Origin: CAYFKJ01 sp964343605
GTDB taxonomy: Bacteria > Pseudomonadota > Alphaproteobacteria > UBA2966
Assembly (NCBI GenBank): GCA_964343605.1
Contig: CAYFKJ010000001.1
Coordinates: 744,001 to 808,000, forward strand
Length of the DNA stretch: 64,000 bases
Direction: 5' to 3'
Below the pieces are notes generated by a model. It was not told the origin of the DNA and did no database searches. It worked only from the letters and a program-made list of their open reading frames with translations. The translations under genes and the position numbers were made by a program. This document shows positions 8,293 to 17,406 of the stretch, in pieces; the first letter of the stretch is position 1; each line of letters begins with the position of its first letter.

Positions 8293-9306
8293 TCAGTAGC
8301 CGCGCGCGAGCGAACGCAATTCGCTGAGCGCCGCTTTGGCGTCGATACCGATCTTGTTCGCGTCCGCGAGCCAGTCGGTTTCGATATGCGCAACGCGCTT
8401 GTAGAAGTCAGCCTTCATGGCGTCGTCGGCCGTGCGGATCTTGTTTCCGAACGCCTTGGCGTCGGCCAGACCGGCCTTGTCGACATCGTCCCACATCTTG
8501 CCGGCGACTCTCGAGATCACTTCGCCCGAGCAGCCGTCCACAGCCTTCTGTTCGGCGGCGGAGAGGCTGGCGTACTTATCGGGGTTCATGACGAAAGCGA
8601 AGCTGCCGTAGTAGACGCCGCCCGGCATGATGATCGAATAGGGCGCGACCTCCTTGAGGCGGAAGCTCTTCTTCGTTTCCATCGGCATGAAGACGCCGTC
8701 GGCGACGCCGCTGGAAACCGTCTCGTAGACCTTCGGCGCCGGTACGCGCACGCCGACGATGCCGAGCGCCTTGCCGACCGCATCGGATACGCCGCCGCCG
8801 AGGCGGATTTTCAGGCCCTTGAAGTCGTCAAGCGTCTTGATTTCCTTCTTGGTGTGCATGATGCCCGCGCCGTGCGAGGTCAAGCCGACCAGACGGACGC
8901 CCTTGTGCTCGTTCTTGGCGGCAAGATATTTCTCGTGAACGCGCCAGTAGGCAACCGAGGCCGCTTCGGCGGAGGTGCCGAGACCCGGCAGTTCGACGAC
9001 TTTGGTCAGCACATAGCGGCCCGGATTGTAGCCGTGGAAAATCCAGCTTGCGTCGGCCACGCCGTCACGCACCAGATCGTTCATGGCCGGCGGGGGCGCC
9101 AGTCCGTATTCGATCTTGGTCTTTACGCTGCCGCCTGTGGCATCGCTGATGCACTTGCCCCATGTGGGCCAAACGACGTTGTTGATGCCGTGTTTGGGCG
9201 GGGCCCAGCTAGCGATGCGAATTGTTGTGTCGGCTTTTGCGACGGTTGCCGCCGTGGCCGCCATCGCGACCGCACCCACGATCGCAATGTTACGTAACTT
9301 ACCCAT
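8293..9306 (-). CDS. dctP: TRAP transporter periplasmic solute-binding protein (DctP family), system 1
   Basis: 337 residues with a Sec signal peptide (MGKLRNIAIVGAVAMAATAA, cleavage likely after VAKA at residue 25) followed by TTIRIASWAPPKHGINNVVW. The family core FKGLKIRLGGGVSDAVGKALG carries the conserved arginine that usually salt-bridges the ligand carboxylate. A strong site, GGGAGGT, 6 bases before ATG 9306 fits the high expression expected of a binding protein. It is first gene of the TRAP 1 operon. The ligand is probably a carboxylate but is not identified. Confidence 0.92.
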   Translation of the reverse strand: MGKLRNIAIVGAVAMAATAATVAKADTTIRIASWAPPKHGINNVVWPTWGKCISDATGGSVKTKIEYGLAPPPAMNDLVRDGVADASWIFHGYNPGRYVLTKVVELPGLGTSAEAASVAYWRVHEKYLAAKNEHKGVRLVGLTSHGAGIMHTKKEIKTLDDFKGLKIRLGGGVSDAVGKALGIVGVRVPAPKVYETVSSGVADGVFMPMETKKSFRLKEVAPYSIIMPGGVYYGSFAFVMNPDKYASLSAAEQKAVDGCSGEVISRVAGKMWDDVDKAGLADAKAFGNKIRTADDAMKADFYKRVAHIETDWLADANKIGIDAKAALSELRSLARGY

Positions 9307-9370
9307 TTAATACCTCCCTGGTGGTGATGGTCGATTGCATGTGAAATTGTTGGGGGGACCACCAATTCGA

Positions 9371-9408
9371 TTGACCATAACATTTTTCGGGTTATTGCGA
9401 ATAGTCAA
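9371..9408. promoter_or_regulatory. Nested inverted repeats in TRAP 1 promoter region
   Basis: Upstream of dctP there are two nested inverted repeats: outer TTGAC (9371-9375) with GTCAA (9404-9408), and inner ATAAC (9377-9381) with GTTAT (9391-9395). The region is AT-richer than its surroundings and lies 65-102 bases before the dctP start. This is a plausible binding site for a GntR- or LacI-type regulator, but no regulator gene adjoins it. The reading is tentative because the arms are only 5 bp. Confidence 0.3.
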
Positions 9409-9477
9409 TTTTTGCGTTTAGTCGCTATGCAATCGGCTAAATGGGAAATTGTTCACAGCATCCGTTTTCGCTGCATT

Positions 9478-10266
9478 TTAGGGTTGTCCGACTGTTCCTC
9501 TCGGACCCGTACCGCGTTTCCACCACAACAATTCTCCGCGCAGGAAGGCCTGTGCCAGGTCGTTCTCGGGGCCCGCGAAGAACCGCTCTGCCGGCGCGTG
9601 TTCCAGCAGGCGTCCGCGAAAAAGGAACAGGACTTCATCGGCCAGCCGCTGCGCCTGGCTCAAGTCATGGGTCGTCATGACGATCTTGGTTCCGGCTTGG
9701 TGGATCGCCTCGACGACACCCTCGAAGTCATGGGTGGCGGCAGGGTCCAGGCTGGCGGTCGGTTCATCCAAGAACAGGATCTGGGGCTTCAGCGCCCAGG
9801 CCCGTGCGACCGCCAGGCGTTGTTGTTCGCCGACGGACAACAGCCGGGCGGAGGCGTCGGCGCGGCTCCTGAGTCCCGTGCGTTCCAGCACTTCGTCGAT
9901 TTGCGCAGCGCGGGCCGCCTTCGGCACATTGCGGAGTTTGAGGCCGTAATCGACATTGGCATACACCGACCGGCGCAGCATGACCGGGCGCTGGAAGACC
10001 ATGGCCTGGTGTCGTTGCGCGGCTTCGGCGCCGCCGTTCGCGGCACCCGGTCCGAGCCAGCGCACCTCTCCCCGGCTGGGCGTCAGCAGGCCGTGACAAA
10101 GCCGCAACAGAAGGCTTTTTCCCGCGCCGTTGGGGCCGACGATGACGGAGCGTTTGCCGGCCTCCAAATGCACCGTCATATCCTTGATGAGGTCGCGGCG
10201 CCCGGCTTCGTAGGTGACGCCTTCCAAGGCCAGCGGCAGGATTGTATCGGGCGGGCGGGGGTTCAT
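9478..10266 (-). CDS. tupC: ABC transporter ATP-binding protein, tungstate-type (TupC-like)
   Basis: 262-residue ABC ATPase: Walker A GPNGAGKS, Q-loop MVFQRPVMLRRSV, signature LLSVGEQQRLAVARAWAL, Walker B ILFLDEPTASLDP and switch histidine MTTHDLSQAQRL. The start at 10266 overlaps the stop of the permease by 4 nt (ATGA). The partner permease is clearly TupB-like, so tungstate import is the best assignment. No separate molybdate-type C-terminal TOBE domain is present, consistent with TupC rather than ModC. The C-terminal tail is rich in Trp/Lys/Gly and not conserved. Confidence 0.85.
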   Translation of the reverse strand: MNPRPPDTILPLALEGVTYEAGRRDLIKDMTVHLEAGKRSVIVGPNGAGKSLLLRLCHGLLTPSRGEVRWLGPGAANGGAEAAQRHQAMVFQRPVMLRRSVYANVDYGLKLRNVPKAARAAQIDEVLERTGLRSRADASARLLSVGEQQRLAVARAWALKPQILFLDEPTASLDPAATHDFEGVVEAIHQAGTKIVMTTHDLSQAQRLADEVLFLFRGRLLEHAPAERFFAGPENDLAQAFLRGELLWWKRGTGPRGTVGQP

Positions 10267-10967
10267 CCGTAGCGCCTTGTGGTCGCGTCGTTGATGATGT
10301 GGACGGCGGCGTTGACCGTCAGCGACAGCAGGATTAGGACGATACCCAATCCCAAAGCCATGGCGAGATCGCCTTTGGATGTCTCCAGTGCGATGGCCGT
10401 GGTCATGACTCTGGTGGCGTGGTTGATGTTGCCGCCGACAATCATGACCGCGCCGACCTCGGCCGAGGCGCGGCCAAAACCCGCCAGCAATACCGTCGAC
10501 AACCCATGACGGCCGTCCCACAACAGCGTCGGGACCGACCGCCACGGCCCGGCGCCAAGGGAGCGGAGCTGCTCGGCGTATTCCTCCCACAGGGTGGCGA
10601 CGGTCTGGCGCGTCAGCGCCGCGATGATCGGCGTGATCAGCACGGTCTGTGCGATGATCATGGCGGTCGGCGTGAACAACAGGTCGAGCACGCCGAGCGG
10701 GCCGGCACGCGACAGGATCAGATAGACCGCCAGGCCGACCACCACCGGCGGCAGACCCATCAGGGCGCTGATCGCGACGACCAGGAACTTGCGGCCGGGA
10801 AAGCGGAAGATCGCCAAAGCCGCCCCAGCGGGCAGGCCGATCAGGGCGGCGATCGCCACGGCAACCAAGCTCACCCGCAGCGATAGCGCCACGATCTCAG
10901 CAAGCGCCGGATCGACACCGACAATCAGATCAAAGGCCGTCGAGAAGGCGTCGGCGAAATCGCTCAT
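10263..10967 (-). CDS. tupB: Tungstate-type ABC transporter permease (TupB-like)
   Basis: 234 residues with about five membrane helices and the binding-protein-dependent permease loop. The segment GFGRASAEVGAVMIVGGNIN followed by HATRVMTTAI and ETSKGDLAMALGLG is the hallmark of TupB/WtpB-like tungstate permeases. It overlaps tupC by 4 nt. The usual third gene, tupA (periplasmic oxyanion-binding protein), is not adjacent: upstream lies a 135-base gap and then the thiolase gene. Tungstate or molybdate supply would serve the two Mo/W-pterin enzyme systems encoded in this window, but that link is inference. Confidence 0.87.
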   Translation of the reverse strand: MSDFADAFSTAFDLIVGVDPALAEIVALSLRVSLVAVAIAALIGLPAGAALAIFRFPGRKFLVVAISALMGLPPVVVGLAVYLILSRAGPLGVLDLLFTPTAMIIAQTVLITPIIAALTRQTVATLWEEYAEQLRSLGAGPWRSVPTLLWDGRHGLSTVLLAGFGRASAEVGAVMIVGGNINHATRVMTTAIALETSKGDLAMALGLGIVLILLSLTVNAAVHIINDATTRRYG

Positions 10968-10982
10968 GGCCCCTAGACTAGA

Positions 10983-11007
10983 GCGCTTTCCGTTTCAACG
11001 GAAACGC
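10983..11007. repeat. Palindromic hairpin element upstream of tupB
   Basis: TTTCCGT (10987-10993) and ACGGAAA (10998-11004) form a perfect 7-bp stem with a TTCA loop, extended by GCG/CGC after a single-base bulge. Similar GAGCGCTTTCCGTTTnAACGG-type palindromes are, from memory, a dispersed intergenic repeat in alphaproteobacteria. It sits 16 bases before the tupB start codon, so it could also affect tupB translation. Confidence 0.45.
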
Positions 11008-11052
11008 CTCGCCATTTATATTTCATGAGACACCATGTGCTCACGATGTTCA

Positions 11053-11077
11053 GTGTTTCAACAAAATATTGAAACAC
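11053..11077 (-). terminator. Hairpin downstream of the thiolase gene, probable transcription terminator
   Basis: GTGTTTCAA (11053-11061) and TTGAAACAC (11069-11077) form a perfect 9-bp stem with a 7-base loop, lying 26-50 bases beyond the thiolase stop. It is placed to end the long twelve-gene catabolic transcript and separate it from tupBC. There is no clean T-tract on the minus strand, so it could also be an operator for tupB. Confidence 0.5.
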
Positions 11078-11102
11078 CCTAACACGCCCCCCGGTTTAGT
11101 GT

Positions 11103-12308
11103 TCAGGCGTCGCCGACTTCGACCACGACGGCCATGGCGGTGTCACCCGCGGCGCAGCCGGTGAAGAGGCCCGTACCGCCGCCGCGGATGGCCAGTTCCT
11201 CGATCAATTCGATGATGCCGCGCACGCCCATGGGCGCTTGCGGGTGGCCCCACACAAGGGTGCAGCCGTAATTATTCATCTTCTTGACGTCGAAGCCGGT
11301 CTCCTTGGCGAAGTAGAGGTCGTTGACGGCAAACGGGTTGTGCGTCTTGACGGCGTCGATTTCGTCAATGGTGACGCCGGCTCTTTCCATCGCCTGACGG
11401 GCCGCCGGCACGGGCGCCTCCGGCATGTAGGCCAACTCGGCGCGGGCCAGCCCGAAGCCCTTGAGCTTGATGACGATGCCGGGATCGGCGCTCATCTCCT
11501 TGGCCTTCTCCGGTGTGGTGACGACCATGCAGGCATTGCCGTCGGCCGGGTGGGTCTGGCCGCCGAAGGTGACGGTGCCGTCCTCCATCACCGGCTTGAG
11601 CTTGGCCAGCTGTTCCGGCGTCGATTCGTAGGTGCCTTCATCGCCTTCCATCGTTGCGACGGTCTTCTTGTAGTTTGCCGACGGCACCTCGAAGGGCAAG
11701 GTCATAAAACGCTTGAGGAAAGCGGAATCATCAGCCAGCGCGTCCTTGTATTGTTCCTGACGGCGAAGCACGACCTCGTGCTGCGCCTCAGTCGTGATCT
11801 GATGCCGGGCGGCGACGTTCTCGCCGGTCTTCAGCATGGAGTGCCGGCCCAGGGGATCGCAGCCCATGTTGTCCAGCGTCCAGTCTTCGTGACGCCCGCG
11901 GCCGCCGGGACCCTTGGGATCGGGGTAATAGATATGCGGCCCGTTGGAGACCCGGTCCAGCGTGGCGACCAACGCCGTCGAGGCCATCTCGGTATCGACC
12001 TCCTGGACGGCGTTCTGCAGGCACCGTACGCCGGTGGCGCAGGCCTGCGAAATGCTCGGACCGCTCACCTCGTTGGCGCCGATCATGCCCATCAGCCACG
12101 GCGCCCCGTAAAAGGAAAACTGCTGCGGCACGGTGATGCCCATCACGCTGTAGTCGAACGTCTCCGGCGTGATGTCGCGTTTGGCCAGTTCATTCTTGGC
12201 GACATGGGCCGCGAACTCCACGCTGTGGAGGTGGGAAAGCGTGCCCTGCCATTTGGCGAACGGGGTGCTCCAATAGGCGCCGTAGGGGACTTGGGCTGAA
12301 TGTGACAT
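11103..12308 (-). CDS. Thiolase family protein (acetyl-CoA acetyltransferase / SCP-x-type)
   Basis: 401-residue thiolase-fold protein. The acyl-accepting nucleophile is Cys90 in SISQACATGVRC. The C-terminal catalytic residues are His355 in WGHPQAPMG and Cys385 in FTGCAAGDTAM, and KTHNPFAVND occupies the place of the usual NEAFA motif. This variant resembles the lipid-transfer/SCP-x thiolase branch more than biosynthetic PhaA. It would cleave a beta-ketoacyl-CoA to release acetyl-CoA or propionyl-CoA. It is the last gene of the twelve-gene operon, 17 bases after the ligase gene, which fits a terminal step of the degradation route. Substrate chain unknown. Confidence 0.88.
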   Translation of the reverse strand: MSHSAQVPYGAYWSTPFAKWQGTLSHLHSVEFAAHVAKNELAKRDITPETFDYSVMGITVPQQFSFYGAPWLMGMIGANEVSGPSISQACATGVRCLQNAVQEVDTEMASTALVATLDRVSNGPHIYYPDPKGPGGRGRHEDWTLDNMGCDPLGRHSMLKTGENVAARHQITTEAQHEVVLRRQEQYKDALADDSAFLKRFMTLPFEVPSANYKKTVATMEGDEGTYESTPEQLAKLKPVMEDGTVTFGGQTHPADGNACMVVTTPEKAKEMSADPGIVIKLKGFGLARAELAYMPEAPVPAARQAMERAGVTIDEIDAVKTHNPFAVNDLYFAKETGFDVKKMNNYGCTLVWGHPQAPMGVRGIIELIEELAIRGGGTGLFTGCAAGDTAMAVVVEVGDA

Positions 12309-12325
12309 GGTCGGGGATCCTTGAA

Positions 12326-13870
12326 CTAATCGGCGGTTTGCAATTCTTCCGCCAGTTTCCTAAGTGCGAGTTTATCGATTTTTCCCACCGTGGTCTTGGG
12401 CAACTGATCGACAAATTCCAGGCGGGCGGGAACCTTGTACTTGGCGAGGTTGGCGCGGCAGTGCTCCAGCAAGTCCTCCGGTCCCGTATCCACTCCCTCG
12501 CGGGCCACGATGAAGGCGGCGATGACCTCGCCGCGGTAATCGTCCGGCACACCGATGGCCGCGGCCTCGAAAACGGCGTCGTGGGTATAGAGCACCTCGT
12601 CGATTTCGCGGGGATAGACGTTGTAGCCGCCGACGATGGCCATGTCCTTTTTGCGATCGCGGATGTAGAGCCGGCCCTCGGCGTCGAGTTCGCCGATATC
12701 GCCGGTGTAGAGCCAGCCGTCGCGCAGGGCCTTTGCCGTTTCGTCCGGTCGGTTGCGATAACCCGACATGATCTGTGGGCCGTGCACGCGGATCTCACCC
12801 TGTTCTCCGACCGGGAGAATTTTGGCGCCATCGTTGGCGTCGACGATTTGTACTTCGGTTTGCGGCAGTGCTTTACCCACCGAACCGGGCACGATCTCCG
12901 TGCCCCCGGCGGTGAACGTGATCACCGGCCCGGCTTCGGACATGCCGTAGCCCTCGTAGACCGGCGTGCCGGTAAGCTCCTGCCAGCGTGCCAGCGTTTC
13001 TTCCGGCAGCGGCGCGGAACCGGAATAACACGAGCGAAGCGAAGAGAAATCCGTATCGGCAAACCCCTCGTAGGCCAAAAGACCGTTGTAGACCGTTGGA
13101 CCGGCGGGCAGGCGGGTGATCTTCTCGGCTTCCAGCGCCGCCAGCAGGGTGTCCGGACGGTAGCCCGGCAGGATCACGAAGCGCCCTCGGCAATAAAAGG
13201 CCAGATAGAAGAACGTGAGCGCGAAGACGTGAAACAACGGCATGACGTTGAGCACGGCCTCGTCGTCCGGGTGTGTCGGCATCGCCACTTCGCGCTGCGA
13301 CACGTTGACCGAAATCTGTCCGTGCGTGAGGTCGACGCCTTTGGGCAGACCCGTAGTGCCGCCGGTGTACTGCAGGCTGGCGAGAGCGTTAGCCGCCGGC
13401 AGGGGTTCGGGCAGGGCCGCCGCGTCATCGTCCTTCCAGGTATCAAGCAGACGGCCACCGTCGCCGCCGACCGAAATCGTGTGCCCTATGCCACAATGTT
13501 TGGCCAGGGGCCGGACGGTGTCCACGACCGCTTCGTCGTGGATCAACGCCACTGGCGATGAATCCTCGAACAGATGGCCGAGCTCACGTTCCGTATAAAG
13601 CGGATTGATCGGCACGGCCTGGGCGCCGGCGGCCTGAACCGCATAGATGGCGACAGCCATTTCAAGCGAATTGCCGCAAATCAACGCGACGCGTTCGCCC
13701 TTCGCCCCCAGTTCCCGGAGTTCGGTGGCGAAACCGCCGACGCAGCGGAGGTATTCGCGATAGGTGAGGCTGCGGCCCTCGCATTGAACGGCGATCGCGT
13801 CCGGTGCGCGCGCCGCCGCGTCGGCCAGCATGTGCACGACGGTCTCATGAACCTTCGGCAGTTCGGCCAC
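12326..13870 (-). CDS. Acyl-CoA synthetase (AMP-forming), second ligase of the operon
   Basis: 514-residue ANL-superfamily ligase. The core motifs are present: P-loop YTGGTTGLPKGV, GYGMSEAGP, YTGDIGELDAEGRLYIRDRK, hinge GGYNVYPREIDEVL and the C-terminal catalytic lysine in LPKTTVGKIDKLALRKL. It activates a carboxylic acid to the CoA thioester through an acyl-adenylate. The start is GTG at 13870, with GGGG about 10 bases upstream. It is one of two ligases in the operon; the other (25723-27252) is only distantly similar, suggesting two different acids or two pathway stages. Medium- or long-chain FadD-like in motif style, but specificity is not assignable. Confidence 0.9.
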   Translation of the reverse strand: MAELPKVHETVVHMLADAAARAPDAIAVQCEGRSLTYREYLRCVGGFATELRELGAKGERVALICGNSLEMAVAIYAVQAAGAQAVPINPLYTERELGHLFEDSSPVALIHDEAVVDTVRPLAKHCGIGHTISVGGDGGRLLDTWKDDDAAALPEPLPAANALASLQYTGGTTGLPKGVDLTHGQISVNVSQREVAMPTHPDDEAVLNVMPLFHVFALTFFYLAFYCRGRFVILPGYRPDTLLAALEAEKITRLPAGPTVYNGLLAYEGFADTDFSSLRSCYSGSAPLPEETLARWQELTGTPVYEGYGMSEAGPVITFTAGGTEIVPGSVGKALPQTEVQIVDANDGAKILPVGEQGEIRVHGPQIMSGYRNRPDETAKALRDGWLYTGDIGELDAEGRLYIRDRKKDMAIVGGYNVYPREIDEVLYTHDAVFEAAAIGVPDDYRGEVIAAFIVAREGVDTGPEDLLEHCRANLAKYKVPARLEFVDQLPKTTVGKIDKLALRKLAEELQTAD

Positions 13871-13882
13871 TCTACGCTACCC

Positions 13883-15076
13883 CTATACGGTGACGATGCC
13901 GGCCTCTTCCAAGGCCTCCAGCTGATCGCCGGAATAGCCCGCCTCGGTCAGCACCTTGGCGGTGTGTTCGCCGTACTTGGGCGGGAACGACATCTCACGG
14001 CTGACGCCCGGCAGATCGACCGCCATGGGCTGCATGCGGATTTGTTTGCCGTCCGGCAGGGTCGTCGTCGTCACCTTGCGGGCGACGGCGTCTTCCTCCA
14101 TGACCTGGGGGATGGTGTTGATCTGCGCGTGTGGAATGGTCGCGGCGACCAGATCAGCGGCGATTTCGGCGGTGGTATACTGCGCCAGGATTTCGCCGAA
14201 ATCGACGTAGAGCTGCTTGCGCCCGGCCAGACGGCCGTTGTTGGTCGCGCGTTCCTCGGTCGCCAGCGGGGCGAACTTGGGATTTTCCGTCAACCGCCGC
14301 CACTGCACATCACTGCCCATGGCGATGTAGATGAAGCCGTCCTTGGTCCTGTAGGCGTTGGTCGGAATGAACTTGCGGTGTTCGTTTCCGCTGCGGCTGA
14401 TTTCGTCGTAGTCGCAATCGAAATCGATCAGCGAGAGCGTCGTGATCAGCCACGACGACGCCGCCTGCATCATGGAAACGTCGATGCGCTTGCCTTCGCC
14501 CGTCTCGGCGCGCTCGGCCAACGCCAGCATGACGCCGGCATAGACTTCATCACCGGCCTTGAGATCGACCAGCGGAATGCCGGCCAGGGTCGGCGGCCCA
14601 TCCGTCTGTCCCGTCAATTCCATATACCCCGCCATCGCCTGGATCGCGGGATCGTAACCCGGCACTTTGGGATAGTCGGGGCCCATGGCGGAAATACCGG
14701 CCCAGATCAGGTCGGGCTTGACGCCGCTCAGCGTTTCGTAGTCGATGCCGAGCTGTTCGTAGCGCGAGGGCACGGTATTGCAGCAGAAGACGTCGACGTC
14801 GAGGTCCTTGATCAGACGGTGCAGCACCGCCTGGCCTTCCGGATCCTTGAGGTTGAGCGTGATGGCCTCTTTTCCGACATTGGGCGCGATGTAGTAGCTG
14901 TGCCGGTCGTCGTCGACCACGTTCTTGCCGATGTAGCGGTTGGGATCGCCAGGCAGTCCCTTACCCGTCGGCGTCGCCTCGATACGGATCACACGCCAGC
15001 CAAGCTGCGCGAAGCGCAGCGTGGCATAAGGCATGGACAAAGCTTGTTCGAGCGAAAGGACCGTACGCTGCTTCAT
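13883..15076 (-). CDS. Family III CoA-transferase (CaiB/BaiF type)
   Basis: 397 residues with the interlocked-fold family III pattern: the N-terminal dinucleotide-like LGWRVIRIEA, NVGKEAITLNLKDPEGQAVL, IWAGISAMGPD, and the catalytic aspartate region IPLVDLKAGDEVYAGVMLAL followed by GEGKRIDVSM. The enzyme moves CoA between carboxylic acids through an aspartyl-CoA intermediate. The start overlaps the Mo-subunit stop by 4 nt, so it is translated with the Mo hydroxylase. It may load the pathway substrate or recycle CoA from an intermediate. The N-terminus is slightly shorter than usual but the fold elements are all visible. Confidence 0.9.
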   Translation of the reverse strand: MKQRTVLSLEQALSMPYATLRFAQLGWRVIRIEATPTGKGLPGDPNRYIGKNVVDDDRHSYYIAPNVGKEAITLNLKDPEGQAVLHRLIKDLDVDVFCCNTVPSRYEQLGIDYETLSGVKPDLIWAGISAMGPDYPKVPGYDPAIQAMAGYMELTGQTDGPPTLAGIPLVDLKAGDEVYAGVMLALAERAETGEGKRIDVSMMQAASSWLITTLSLIDFDCDYDEISRSGNEHRKFIPTNAYRTKDGFIYIAMGSDVQWRRLTENPKFAPLATEERATNNGRLAGRKQLYVDFGEILAQYTTAEIAADLVAATIPHAQINTIPQVMEEDAVARKVTTTTLPDGKQIRMQPMAVDLPGVSREMSFPPKYGEHTAKVLTEAGYSGDQLEALEEAGIVTV

Positions 15077-17394
15077 TCCGCCGCTTCCTTGGCCTGATTC
15101 TTCTCCATCAGGGCCTTCACGACCTTTTCAGGCGTGATCGGCGGGTTGTTGAAGCGCACGCCGATGGCGTTGTAGACCGCATTGGCGATTGCCGGTGCCG
15201 GAATGATGGTCGGCAGTTCGGAGATGCCCTTGGCGCCATACGGACCTTCGGGTTCTGCGTTTTCGATGAAGTGGCATTCCACTTCCGGCATCTCCGGCGC
15301 CGTGACCAGCTTGTAGTCGCGGAACGACGGGTTCTTGACGATACCGTCCTCGATAATCAGGTCCTCGCTGAGGCCGTAGCCGACGCCGAAAGCGATACCG
15401 CCCTCGATCTGGCCCTCGATGCCGAGCTCGTTGATCACCCGCCCGACGTCCTGGGCCACCGTCATCTTCGAAAGCTTGACGTTGCCGGTGTAGGTGTCGA
15501 CTTCGACCTCCGCCACGTACGCGCCGTGGGCATAGGCTGCCGACATATCGCCGACGTGGTTATCGCCCTCGGGCTCCGACGGCGGCTCGTAGTAATCCGT
15601 CGTGATGACCAGCTCGGCGTCTTCGCCGGCGAAGTGCATCTTGCGCAGCAGGCTGTCGGTCTTGATGATCGAGACGCCGTTGTTGGCCTGAACGACATGG
15701 CCGCCGCGGAGATCCATTTCCTCCGGCTTCACGTTCGATTGCTTCGAGGCGACCTCGAGGATGCGATCGCGCGCCTTGCGGGCGGCCCGCTTGGCCGAGT
15801 TGCCGGCGATGAATGTGGTGCGGCTGGCGTGCACGCCCACGTCCCAGGGACCAGTTGCCGAATCGTTGTTGACGATGGTGACGTTGGTGGTGGGAATGCC
15901 CAGTTCCTCCGCCACGATCTGGCTGAGCACGGCGTCGATGCCCTGGCCGATTTCCGATGCGCCCGTAATGACGGTGGCGCGTGCGTAGTCGTCCAGCATG
16001 ATGATGGTGCCGCAACCGTCGGAACGGTGGATTTTGGCGCCGCCGGCGTTGTGGAACGAGGTGGCGATGCCGATCCCCTTCTTGTAGCGGCCCGGCTTCT
16101 CGCGTTCTTCGACATACGCCGCATGCTTGGTAAGGAAGTCGGTCTTCTCGGCCGCGACCTCGATGCATTCGCCGAGATTGCATTGGGCCAGGACGCTGCC
16201 CTGCGGCGTAACCTCGCCGTCTTCCTGAGCGTTCTTCAGGCGGAACTCGATGGGATTCATGCCAACCAGTTCGGCCATCTTGTCCATCAGGGTCGCCGTG
16301 ACGTAGGTCGCCTGCACGTTGCCGTATCCCCGGAAGGAACCGGCGTAGGGATTGTTGGTGTAGGCCGCAACGGAGCGGAAGTTGACGTTGGGCACTCGAT
16401 AGTGGCCGGTGAACGTCCGCATCATGACATAAGGCGTTGTCGCACCCCACGAGGTGTAGCCGCCGTTGTTGAGAACGGCGTTGATGTCACGGAAAGTCAG
16501 CGTGCCGTCCTTTTTGACACCGGCCCGGATGTAGAACTTGGCGGGCTGGCGGGTCGGCGAGGAGATGAACTCCTCTTCCCGGCTGAAGGTGAGCTTCACC
16601 GGACGGCGGGTTTTCTTGGCGAGATAGACGGCAATGGGCTCGAAGGGGTAGACGTCGAGCTTGGAGCCGAAGGCCCCGCCCACCGGCGGCTGCATCACGC
16701 GGATGTCGCCGGGGTGGACGCCCAGCGCGGGTGCGATGTCCATCTTGTAGTTGTAGGGATACTGCGTCTGGGTGTGGATCGTCAGTTTGCCGTCGGTACC
16801 GAAGTCGGCCAGCACGCAGCCCGGCCCCATGCAGCAGTGCGTCACGTAGTGGACGTTGTAGACCTCATCCAGAACGAAATCACTTTCGGCTTCCGCCGCC
16901 TCGATGTCGCCGTGAAGGGTCTGGTAGCTGAGGCCGACGTTGCCCGGCTTGTCTTCGTGGATCAGGGGCGCGCCCTCTTTCAAAGCCTCTTCGGGGTCGA
17001 AAACGGGAGGCAAGTCTTCGTATTCGACTTCGATCAGTTTGAGTGCTTCGTCCACGGCGGCTTCGGTTTCGGCCGCCACGGCGGCGACCTCGTCACGGAT
17101 GCAGGCGACCTTGTCGCTTTTGAGCGGCGGGTTGTCCTTGTTGACGCCGATGCCCAGCATCGGCGTATCCGCCGCCGTCACCACGGCCTTGACGCCGGGA
17201 ACGGCTTTGGCCTTGGAGGTGTCGATGCTGAGAATTTTGGCGTGCGGCCGGTCGGTACGCAGGATCTTGGCCACCAGCATGCGCGGCAGCACCATGTCGT
17301 TGATATAGCGCGTCTTGCCGACCGCCTTGTCCGGCGCATCGGGCTTTGTGATGCGCTTGCCGATCAGTGTGGTTTTTTCAATCGTTTCAGCCAT
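15073..17394 (-). CDS. Xanthine dehydrogenase family protein, molybdopterin-binding catalytic subunit
   Basis: 773 residues, the large subunit of a three-part Mo hydroxylase (CoxL/HcrA/XdhA family). Visible elements are the N-terminal GKTRYINDM domain, PPVGGAFGSKLD (the conserved Gly-rich Mo-cofactor loop), the arginine-rich SFRGYGNVQATY, the MCD-binding ASEIGQGIDAVLSQIV and the C-terminal GPYGAKGISE, whose Glu726 is the catalytic base in this family. There is no VAYxCSFR-type loop, so it is not a CO dehydrogenase. It would hydroxylate an N-heterocycle or aldehyde, or reduce a phenolic acyl-CoA as 4-hydroxybenzoyl-CoA reductase does. GGGAGGG lies 5 bases before ATG 17394. Encoded with its Fe-S and FAD partners immediately upstream. 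Confidence 0.9.
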   Translation of the reverse strand: MAETIEKTTLIGKRITKPDAPDKAVGKTRYINDMVLPRMLVAKILRTDRPHAKILSIDTSKAKAVPGVKAVVTAADTPMLGIGVNKDNPPLKSDKVACIRDEVAAVAAETEAAVDEALKLIEVEYEDLPPVFDPEEALKEGAPLIHEDKPGNVGLSYQTLHGDIEAAEAESDFVLDEVYNVHYVTHCCMGPGCVLADFGTDGKLTIHTQTQYPYNYKMDIAPALGVHPGDIRVMQPPVGGAFGSKLDVYPFEPIAVYLAKKTRRPVKLTFSREEEFISSPTRQPAKFYIRAGVKKDGTLTFRDINAVLNNGGYTSWGATTPYVMMRTFTGHYRVPNVNFRSVAAYTNNPYAGSFRGYGNVQATYVTATLMDKMAELVGMNPIEFRLKNAQEDGEVTPQGSVLAQCNLGECIEVAAEKTDFLTKHAAYVEEREKPGRYKKGIGIATSFHNAGGAKIHRSDGCGTIIMLDDYARATVITGASEIGQGIDAVLSQIVAEELGIPTTNVTIVNNDSATGPWDVGVHASRTTFIAGNSAKRAARKARDRILEVASKQSNVKPEEMDLRGGHVVQANNGVSIIKTDSLLRKMHFAGEDAELVITTDYYEPPSEPEGDNHVGDMSAAYAHGAYVAEVEVDTYTGNVKLSKMTVAQDVGRVINELGIEGQIEGGIAFGVGYGLSEDLIIEDGIVKNPSFRDYKLVTAPEMPEVECHFIENAEPEGPYGAKGISELPTIIPAPAIANAVYNAIGVRFNNPPITPEKVVKALMEKNQAKEAAE

Positions 17395-17406
17395 GTGTCC
17401 CTCCCC

